Shown here: one piece after another, positions 46,507 through 53,428 of the stretch
Layout of the letters: each line of letters begins with the position of its first letter
How positions within the stretch are numbered: the first letter of the stretch is position 1
Assembly (NCBI GenBank): GCA_947474995.1
Contig: CANJNJ010000007.1
Span: 1 to 63,862 of the forward strand
Reading direction: 5' to 3'
DNA length: 63,862 bases
From: Opitutaceae bacterium
GTDB taxonomy: Bacteria > Verrucomicrobiota > Verrucomicrobiia > Opitutales > Opitutaceae
Position numbers and translations under genes: made by a program
The notes under the pieces: model-generated
What the model was told of the DNA's origin: nothing
What the model saw: only the letters and a program-made list of their open reading frames with translations
The model's database searches: none

Positions 46507-47055
46507 ATGAAAATATTCGCCCTGCCCATCGCGTTCCTGTTTTCCACCGCGGTGCTCACTGCCGTCGAAACCCGGAATGAAGTCACCAACGCCACGACGC
46601 CCGCCGAGGATGGCAAGGCCAACAGCCCCAGCGTGCCCGACGTCTATGCCATCGAGGGCAAGTTCGAGCGGATCGTGATTCTCCGGTTCAAATATCAGGT
46701 CGACCTGCTGGCCGGGCTCGAGCGCATGGTGAAGGAACGCGGCATCAAGAACGCCGTCATCCTGAACGGCGTTGGCTCGGTGCGCGGCTATCACGTGCAC
46801 GTGGTGAGCAATCGGACGTTCCCCTCGAAAAACGTGTTCATGAAAGATCCGGAGGCGCCGGCCGACATCATCGGGATGAGCGGCTACGTCATGGACGGCC
46901 GGCTGCATCCGCACATCACCCTGGCGGACGCGAATCACTCGTTCGGCGGCCACATCGAACCGGGCACGACGGTGTTCACCTTTGCCATCGTGACTCTCGG
47001 CATTCTTGCCGACGGCGCGGACTTGAAGCAGCTCGACGATAAAAACTACCGCTAA
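46507..47055 (+). CDS. Exported PCC/DUF296-domain protein
   Basis: 182 residues with a signal peptide (about 1-20, 'FLFSTAVLTAVE'). The rest is a PCC (DUF296) domain: 'GVGSVRGYHVHVVSNRTFPS', 'GYVMDGRLHPHITLADAN' and 'GGHIEPGTTVFTFAIVTLG'. The His residues in 'HVHV', 'HPHI' and 'GGHI' form a likely metal site as in bacterial homologues. DUF296 proteins in plants carry AT-hooks and bind DNA, but this one has none and is exported. The next gene starts two bases after its stop. Confidence 0.82.
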   Translation: MKIFALPIAFLFSTAVLTAVETRNEVTNATTPAEDGKANSPSVPDVYAIEGKFERIVILRFKYQVDLLAGLERMVKERGIKNAVILNGVGSVRGYHVHVVSNRTFPSKNVFMKDPEAPADIIGMSGYVMDGRLHPHITLADANHSFGGHIEPGTTVFTFAIVTLGILADGADLKQLDDKNYR

Positions 47056-47057
47056 CC

Positions 47058-47882
47058 GTGAAGCTGGGAATTTTCTCCAAGACCTTTCCGCGTCCCTCCG
47101 CCACCGAATTGTTTTCGACGGTTGCGGCGGCGGGTTACTCGAGCGTGCAGTTCAACCTGGCGTGCGTGGGCGTGCCCATGCTGCCGGTCGCGCCGGTCCC
47201 AGCGACGTTGCTGCGCGACGTGAAAAGCGCGGCTCAGGCGCACGGCGTTTCGCTCGTGGCGATTTCGGGCACGTTTAATTTGATTCATTCCGACCGGGCC
47301 GTGGTGGCGGCCGGGATGCGCGGCCTGGGCTATCTGTCCGAGGTTTGCGGCCAGCTGGGAATTCCGGTGATCACGCTTTGCTCCGGCACGCTGGATCCCG
47401 AGAATATGTGGCGCGAGCACCCGGACAACGGCTCGGTCGCTGCGTGGACGGCGCTGGGCGCTGCCATCAAGGAGGCGCTGGCGGTGACCGCGAAGAGCGG
47501 GGTGCGACTCGCGATCGAACCGGAGCCGGCGAACGTGATTAACGCCGCGCTGCGGGCCCGGCGGCTGCTGGATGAAATCAAGGACCCACGTCTCGGATTT
47601 ACGATGGACGGCGCCAATCTCGCGACGGCCGACACGGCGGCGGAGAATCGCGAAATTCTGGCGCGAGCTTTCGAATTGCTCGGAGAGCGGATCGTATTGG
47701 CCCACGCGAAGGACCGGCGGGCCGATGGCAGCATTTGCCCGGCGGGGCAGGGAATCGTGGACTACCCGTTTTTCGTCGAGCGACTCAAGGCGGCGGGCTA
47801 TTCCGGTTCGCTCATTGTTCACGGCATCGACGAGCGGGACGCCCGCGCGACGGCGGAGTATTTCGGAAAGATTATCAATTGA
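47058..47882 (+). CDS. Sugar phosphate isomerase/epimerase-like TIM barrel
   Basis: 274 residues starting with GTG 47058, two bases after the previous stop. 'SRTF'-type N-terminus ('KLGIFSKTFPRPSATELFS'), 'IPVITLCSGTLDPENMW', 'RLAIEPEPANVINAAL' and 'LAHAKDRRADGSICPAGQG' show the xylose-isomerase-like (AP endonuclease 2) fold, with metal ligands in E-P-E, 'GFTMDGANL' and 'LAHAKD'. The likely job is isomerisation or epimerisation of a sugar or inositol derivative. The substrate is not clear. It is coupled to the exported PCC protein. Confidence 0.83.
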   Translation: MKLGIFSKTFPRPSATELFSTVAAAGYSSVQFNLACVGVPMLPVAPVPATLLRDVKSAAQAHGVSLVAISGTFNLIHSDRAVVAAGMRGLGYLSEVCGQLGIPVITLCSGTLDPENMWREHPDNGSVAAWTALGAAIKEALAVTAKSGVRLAIEPEPANVINAALRARRLLDEIKDPRLGFTMDGANLATADTAAENREILARAFELLGERIVLAHAKDRRADGSICPAGQGIVDYPFFVERLKAAGYSGSLIVHGIDERDARATAEYFGKIIN

Positions 47883-47902
47883 TCGGTGAGGGCAGGCGGT
47901 GG

Positions 47903-47951
47903 ATTCAGAAGCCAGGAAGCCGGGATTTTCATGGATTCCTGGCTTCTGAAT
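47903..47951. repeat. ATTCAGAAGCCAGGAA inverted repeat, copy 1
   Basis: Perfect 16-bp arms (47903-47918 and 47936-47951) with a 17-bp loop. A second copy with a longer loop is at 51885-51955, and a diverged relative lies at 36061-36131. Confidence 0.88.
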
Positions 47952-48009
47952 TGGCCCAAGACGAAGTCACGGGAGGGCGAATGGATGAGTTTTGGTGGTG
48001 CCGACCAAG

Positions 48010-48075
48010 TCCCGCTTCTCTCGAAGCGGGCTACAATCAGGTCGGCTTTTGTCGCCCGCCTCGGGAGAGGCGGGA
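48010..48075. repeat. GGCGGGCTAC repeat, copy 2
   Basis: This has the same order as 46313-46377: TCCCGCTTCTCTCGAAGCGG plus GCTAC, a short spacer, GTCGCCCGCC and GGGAGAGGCGGGA. Confidence 0.8.
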
Positions 48076-48138
48076 CCGATGGCGTTCGCCGCTTGATCGG
48101 GTCGGCGATCCGTTTTACCTGAATGCTTTCTCTGCGCC

Positions 48139-50877
48139 ATGGACGATACTTCCCCTCCCTCCGCTCACCGTCTCGCTTTTTTCAACTTGGCGGCGGCGCT
48201 CGCCGTCGTGGTTTGCGCGGTCACGCGCGCCGCGCCCACGCTGGACGAGGCAGCGACCTTTGCCTTCACCGATCGCTACTGTTCAAACTGCCACAACGAC
48301 GTCGACCGCGAGGGCGGGCTCGACCTGACCTCCCTGAAATATTCGCCGACCGACGCGGCCAATTTCGCGCTATGGGTCAAAGTTCACGACCGCGTGCAGG
48401 CGGGCGAAATGCCGCCGAAGGAGAAGAAACGTCCGAACGCCGAGGAGCAGGCGGGGTTCGTCCGGAATCTGGCGTCGTCGCTCACCGCTGCCGAACAGGC
48501 GATGGTGGCCCGCGACGGTCGCGCGACCGAGCGCCGGCTCAACCGCTACGAATACCAGAATGCGCTGCGCGATCTCCTCTCGGCCCCGTGGCTGCAGGTG
48601 ATGAACCAGCTGCCCGAGGACGGGGAGGCGTTCCGTTTTAACAAGGTGAGCAATGCGCTCGACGTGTCCTACGTGCACATGACGCGGTACATGTTGGCCG
48701 CGGACTACGCGCTGCGGCAGGCCATGCGTGCGCAACTCATCCGGCCCGAGACGACGCTCCGCCGCATCTATGCCCGCGAAGAGCGCGGCCTGACGCGGTT
48801 CCGCACGCGCGTGGACGGCAATCCGACCCCCGACCGCAATACGTTTCCCGCGCTCGGCACCAAGGCGCAGCCCGACGTCCGGGCGTTGCAGGCTCCCTTC
48901 ACGGTGGGCGCGTCCGAGCCAGAAATACGCGAACAGGAGGCGGTCGGATGGATGTCGAGCAACTATCCGCCCGGCGCTTTTGACACGGGCTGGCCGAGTT
49001 TCCTTGCGCCGGTGGCGGGCCGGTACCGGATTCGCTTCAGCGGGTATACGGTGTGGGTGGGGCCGGGCGGTTTCAGCCGGCCGACTCGCGGCACCGGCGC
49101 CAACAAGGCGCAGGTTGACGGACCCGTGCAGTGGTTCCTGCCGAATTTTGATGACGTGTCGCCCGGGCGCCGGAACGAACCGATCACCGTCTACGCCCGT
49201 GACGGTTCGAACTACCGCCGGCTCGGGGCGTTTGACCTGACGCCCGAGCCCCTCGTCAGCGATCTCGAGCCCGTCTGGCTGCTCGCGAACGAGATGATCG
49301 TCTCGGACTCGGCGCGGTTCTATCGTTCCCGTCCGCCGAAGTACACCAACACGCTGGCGCAAAAGGATGGGACGCCCGCGGTCGCGTTTCGCTGGATGGA
49401 GGTCGAAGGTCCCCTTTACGACGAAGCGACGGGCGCGGGTTATCGGCTGCTCTTTGGGAATCTGCCGCTCAAGAAAGTGGAAGCCGCCACGGCGGCCGCC
49501 GAGGCGCAGGTCAAATCCCGCGCCGGCCGGATCGATCGTGGCGAACGGGGACGCGTGGCGGCGGAGCCCGTCATGGAAGTGGAGTCGACCAATCCGAAGG
49601 CGGATGCCGAGCGCCTGCTGCGCGCGTTTCTGGGGCGGGCCTACCGTCGGCCGGTCGGCGAACCGGATGTGCCGCGCTTCCTCGCGCTCTTCCACCAGCA
49701 GTTCGACGGTGGCTCCGGGTTTACCGAATCGATGCTGACAATGTACACGGCGGTGCTGGCGTCGCCCGGTTTTGTGTACGTCGAGGAAAAGCCGGGCCGA
49801 CTCGATGACCACGCGTTGGCGACGCGCCTGGCGCTGCTGCTGTGGAATTCGACGCCCGACGAAGCGCTGCGCACGCGCGCCGCCCACGGTGAGTTGCACC
49901 GGCCGGAGGTGCTGCGGGTCGAGACCGATCGGATGCTGGCGGATGCGAAGTCACGCCGCTTTGTGGAGGCGTTTCTCGATTACTGGCTCGATATCCGAAA
50001 GATGGACGACACGAATCCGTCGACGACGCTCTACAGCGACTACTATCTCGATGAGGCGCTGACGGAGGCGGCGCTGGAGGAAACGCGGTTGTACTTTACC
50101 GAACTGCTGCAGCGGGACCTGCCGGCGCGGAATATCGTGGATTCCAATTTCGCGTTTCTCAACGAGCGGCTGGCCGTCCACTACGGGCTGGCCGGAGTGT
50201 CGGGCGCGGCGATGCGGCGCGTGGCGTTGCCGGCGGACAGCGTGCGTGGCGGGTTGATGACCCAGGCGAGCGTGCTCAAGGTCACGGCCAACGGCACTAC
50301 GACATCGCCGGTTTTGCGCGGCAAGTGGATCATGGAGCGGATTGTGGGCTTCGATGTGCCGCTGCCGCCCGCGGCGGTGCCGGCGGTCGAGCCGGATATT
50401 CGCGGCGCCGTGACCATCCGGCAGCAGCTCGACAAGCACCGCGCGGATGAAAGCTGCGCGATGTGCCATCGCAAAATTGATCCGCCCGGCTTTGCGCTGG
50501 AGAGTTTTGACGTGCTCGGCGGCTGGCGAGATCGCTATCGGGCGACCGCCACCGAGCAGGATCCGGAAAAAGGCTTTGGCCACAACGGCCAGCCTTTCGC
50601 GTTCTACCTCGCGCAACCCGTCGACCCGAGCGGGCAACTGGCCGATGGGCGCGCGTTCAAGGACGTGCGCGAGTTCAAACGGCTGCTCTTGCAGGACGAA
50701 GCGCAGATCGCGCGGGCCTTTGCCAAGCAGCTGACCGTTTATGCGACGGGCGCGCCGGTGCGCTTTGGTGATCGGGCTAGGATCGAACAAATACTCCAGG
50801 GCGCGCGCGCCCGCGGCTACGGGATCCGGAGCATCGTGAACGAAATCATCCAGAGTGATTTGTTTCTGAACAAGTAA
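48139..50877 (+). CDS. DUF1592/DUF1588 planctomycete-type cytochrome c protein
   Basis: 912 residues with an N-terminal export signal (about 14-36). A heme c motif CSNCH (about residue 52) lies in the N-terminal cytochrome domain, followed by 'RVQAGEMPPKEKKRP'. Then come DUF1587 ('RRLNRYEYQNALRDLL'), a carbohydrate-binding-like insert, DUF1595/DUF1592 ('RAFLGRAYRRPVGEPDVPRF') and DUF1588/DUF1585 with 'GVLRGKWIMERI'-type sequence and CAMCHRKIDPPGF near 775. It is a periplasmic redox protein thought to act in breakdown of complex substrates. The usual downstream partner gene (DUF1552) is absent. Confidence 0.88.
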   Translation: MDDTSPPSAHRLAFFNLAAALAVVVCAVTRAAPTLDEAATFAFTDRYCSNCHNDVDREGGLDLTSLKYSPTDAANFALWVKVHDRVQAGEMPPKEKKRPNAEEQAGFVRNLASSLTAAEQAMVARDGRATERRLNRYEYQNALRDLLSAPWLQVMNQLPEDGEAFRFNKVSNALDVSYVHMTRYMLAADYALRQAMRAQLIRPETTLRRIYAREERGLTRFRTRVDGNPTPDRNTFPALGTKAQPDVRALQAPFTVGASEPEIREQEAVGWMSSNYPPGAFDTGWPSFLAPVAGRYRIRFSGYTVWVGPGGFSRPTRGTGANKAQVDGPVQWFLPNFDDVSPGRRNEPITVYARDGSNYRRLGAFDLTPEPLVSDLEPVWLLANEMIVSDSARFYRSRPPKYTNTLAQKDGTPAVAFRWMEVEGPLYDEATGAGYRLLFGNLPLKKVEAATAAAEAQVKSRAGRIDRGERGRVAAEPVMEVESTNPKADAERLLRAFLGRAYRRPVGEPDVPRFLALFHQQFDGGSGFTESMLTMYTAVLASPGFVYVEEKPGRLDDHALATRLALLLWNSTPDEALRTRAAHGELHRPEVLRVETDRMLADAKSRRFVEAFLDYWLDIRKMDDTNPSTTLYSDYYLDEALTEAALEETRLYFTELLQRDLPARNIVDSNFAFLNERLAVHYGLAGVSGAAMRRVALPADSVRGGLMTQASVLKVTANGTTTSPVLRGKWIMERIVGFDVPLPPAAVPAVEPDIRGAVTIRQQLDKHRADESCAMCHRKIDPPGFALESFDVLGGWRDRYRATATEQDPEKGFGHNGQPFAFYLAQPVDPSGQLADGRAFKDVREFKRLLLQDEAQIARAFAKQLTVYATGAPVRFGDRARIEQILQGARARGYGIRSIVNEIIQSDLFLNK

Positions 50878-50937
50878 TTCGGGTTGGAGCATTGCTTCGG
50901 CGACTCCTGACCCAAACGCAATTCACTCCTCTGCCGC

Positions 50938-51858
50938 ATGAGTAATCCGCCTTCCAATCTAACCGTGGGACTGATCGGTCTCGGGGCCATGGGCTCCGGC
51001 ATGGCCCAGTCCCTGCGTCGCGCCGGCTTGGCGCCCCATGTCTTCGACGTGCGCCCCGGCGTGGCCGGACAGTTCGCGCGTGACGGCGGCACGGCGTGCG
51101 CCAGCGCCGCCGAACTCGCGGCGGTCTGCGATGTCGTGATTTGCGTGGTGGTCAACGCCGCCCAGACCGAGGACGTGCTGTTCGGCGCCGGAGGCGTGGC
51201 GGCCGCGCTCCGGCGGGGCAGCGTTTTTGTGATGTGCTCCACGGTTGATCCCAACTGGGCCATGGGCTTGGAGAAGCGCCTCGAGGCGATGGGACGGTGG
51301 ATGCTCGATGCGCCTATCAGCGGCGGCGCGGCGAAGGCCGCCAGCGGCCAGATGACGATGATGGCCGCGGGCCGGCCCGAGGCCTTCGCGCGCTGCGGTG
51401 GCGCGCTCGAGGCGATGGCGGCCAAGGTCTACCGCCTGGGCGACCGGGCCGGCGCCGGCAGCAAGGTGAAGATCATCAACCAACTGCTGGCGGGGGTGCA
51501 TATCGCGGCGGCGGCCGAAGCCATGGCGCTCGGCCTGCGCGAAGGGGTCGACCCCGCTGCGCTCTACGACGTCATCACGCACAGCGCCGGCAACAGCTGG
51601 ATGTTTGAAAACCGGATGGCTCACGTGCTGGCCGCCGACTACACGCCGTTGTCGGCGGTGGATATCTTCGTCAAGGACCTCGGTCTGGTGCTGGACATGG
51701 CACGGGCGAGCAAGTTTCCGCTGCCGCTCTCCAGCACGGCGCATCAGATGTTCATGCAGGCCAGCAGCGCCGGTTTTGCCAAGGAAGACGACAGCGCGGT
51801 GATCAAGATATTCCCGGGCATCACCCTGCCGGAAAAACCTCAGCCGGCCCGCGGCTGA
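50938..51858 (+). CDS. ltnD: L-threonate dehydrogenase-like beta-hydroxyacid dehydrogenase
   Basis: 306 residues. The NAD motif is 'VGLIGLGAMGSGMAQSLRRA' (about 9-28). 'DAPISGGAAKAASGQMTMMA' is the substrate-binding segment, and the catalytic Lys lies in 'GSKVKIINQLLAGVHIAAA' (about 175). The run 'HSAGNSWMFENRMAHVL' and 'YTPLSAVDIFVKDLG' matches LtnD better than 3-hydroxyisobutyrate dehydrogenase. LtnD oxidises L-threonate to 2-dehydro-threonate. The companion genes (OtnC, OtnI, kinase) are not seen here, so the substrate is likely but not certain. Confidence 0.8.
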   Translation: MSNPPSNLTVGLIGLGAMGSGMAQSLRRAGLAPHVFDVRPGVAGQFARDGGTACASAAELAAVCDVVICVVVNAAQTEDVLFGAGGVAAALRRGSVFVMCSTVDPNWAMGLEKRLEAMGRWMLDAPISGGAAKAASGQMTMMAAGRPEAFARCGGALEAMAAKVYRLGDRAGAGSKVKIINQLLAGVHIAAAAEAMALGLREGVDPAALYDVITHSAGNSWMFENRMAHVLAADYTPLSAVDIFVKDLGLVLDMARASKFPLPLSSTAHQMFMQASSAGFAKEDDSAVIKIFPGITLPEKPQPARG

Positions 51859-51884
51859 GCAGCGCCGACTCCTTTCCGCGCGCC

Positions 51885-51955
51885 GAATTCAGAAGCCAGG
51901 AAACCAAGAGGCGGAAAGGCCGAAATCTTGTGCCGATGGCATGTTCCTGGCTTCT
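51885..51955. repeat. ATTCAGAAGCCAGGAA inverted repeat, copy 2
   Basis: The left arm, 51885-51902, contains GAATTCAGAAGCCAGGAA; the right arm TTCCTGGCTTCT is at 51944-51955. The loop of 41 bp is longer than in copy 1. Confidence 0.82.
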
Positions 51956-52002
51956 TGGCTTTTGCCTTAATCCCCGTCTCAATTCCCTTCCTGCCGAAAA
52001 AT

Positions 52003-53278
52003 ATGAGCCTTCGCTTCCTTCTCGCCTTCGCGTCCATGGCGTCGGGCCTTTGGGCCCAAGGCTCGCCGCTCGCCAGCCGGCCGGCGATTCGCGACACCCT
52101 GACCTTCCTCCAACGCGTGGAGCCCGAGACGCTCGATGAGCAGGTGCGGCTCTGCGAGATTCCGGCGCCGCCGTTCGAAGAGAAAGTTCGCGCGGAATAC
52201 TACCGGAAGAAATTTGTCGAACTTGGCCTGCAGGACGTCCGTATCGACGCCGAGGGCAATGTGCACGGCGTGCGGCCGGGGCGGAGGGCGACTCCGCTGG
52301 TCGTCTTTACCGCGCATCTCGACACGGTGTTCCCCGCGGGCACCGACACCAAGGTCAAGCGCAGCGGCACCATCCTCAAGGCGCCGGGCATCGCCGACAA
52401 TTGCCGCGGGCTCGCGGTGCTGTTGGCCATCGTCCGCGCGCTCAACGAGTGGAAAATCGCCACCGAGGGTACCATCATCTTCGTCGGCTCGGTCGGCGAG
52501 GAGGGTCTCGGAGATTTGCGCGGTATGCGGCACCTTTTCGAAAAGGAGCTGAAGGGGAAAGTCACGCACTCGATTGCCCTCGACGGCACGGGACTCACCG
52601 CGTGCAGCGGTGCGGTCGGCAGCAATCGATACCGCGTCACGTTCAGCGCGGCGGGGGGGCCACAGTTATGGGGCGTTCGGCCTCGTGAATCCCATCCACG
52701 CGCTCGGCCGGGCGATGGAAAAAATCGCGCGGCTCCAAGTCCCCGAGAATCCCAAGACCACCTTCAACATCGGCCGGATCGAGGGCGGAACCTCGGTTAA
52801 CTCCATCGCCCGCACCGCCACGATGGAAATGGACATGCGCTCGGAGAGCGCCGAGGAGCTCGCCAAGCTTGACGCGGCGTTTCAGGCGGCCGTCGCGGCG
52901 GCGGTGAAAGAAGAAAACGATTTTTGGGAGGCGCGGGCGCGCAGCCCGATTGCGCGCCTGACCAACAGCCGTACTCCCATGACCGTTAAGCTCGAGTCGG
53001 TGGGGCGGCGTCCCACGGGCCGGGTCACCAACGATGCGCCGATTCTACAAGCTGTGCGCCGGGCCGATGCTGCGCTCGGCATCCCGTCGAAGTTCGAAGC
53101 CAGCAGCACCGACTCCAACATCCCGATCAGCCTCGGCATCCCCGCGGTGACGCTGCGCACCGGGGGCGACGGCACGGGCAATCACGCGCTCGACGAGCAG
53201 TTCGACTCGAAGGGCAGTCACGTCGGCACCCAGCGCGCGTTTCTCGCCCTGCTGGAGATCGCAGGCGTCGCGCCGTAG
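52003..53278 (+). pseudogene. M20-family peptidase broken by a frameshift
   Basis: An exported M20 peptidase (signal peptide to about 'LWAQG'). The first frame covers metal ligands 'FTAHLDTVF', 'GIADNCRGLAVLLA' and the catalytic 'SVGEEGLGDLRG'. At the run of seven G (52653-52659) the frame is lost. The next frame resumes 'GGHSYGAFGLVNPIHALG' and continues to 'DGTGNHALDEQFD' with the last metal His. Six G instead of seven would restore 'FSAAGGHSYGAFG'. It is related to tripeptide aminopeptidase-like M20 enzymes. Either a real mutation, a phase-variable tract or a sequencing error. Confidence 0.85.
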
Positions 53279-53290
53279 GGGGGCCTGGAC

Positions 53291-53319
53291 TTCGGAGTGC
53301 GGCGACCTGGCGCCGCTTT
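53291..53319. repeat. Dispersed repeat GGAGTGCGGCGACC, copy 2
   Basis: Matches 14391-14418 with two differences. Next to it lie a half copy of the GGGGACGCG family (about 53352-53385) and the palindrome at 53404-53428. Confidence 0.65.
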
Positions 53320-53403
53320 CCGCAGCGCGATCCGGCGCGCCGGGCCGGGCAGACGCCGCGACGAGGGCGTCGCGGCACCCGTGAAGGTTGGCCCGCTGGA
53401 AAA

Positions 53404-53428
53404 TAGCGCCGGTCAGCAACCGGCGCTA
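53404..53428. repeat. Palindromic REP-like repeat, GTAGCGCCG family
   Basis: TAGCGCCGGT and ACCGGCGCTA pair perfectly around five bases. It lies between the convergent M20 and TPR genes and touches the TPR gene's end, so it may help end transcription. Confidence 0.75.

Noticed and set aside
48370..49899. A 509-codon frame opposite the DUF1592 protein gene
   Set aside because: The plus-strand gene has two heme motifs and clear domains. The antisense frame is a shadow.
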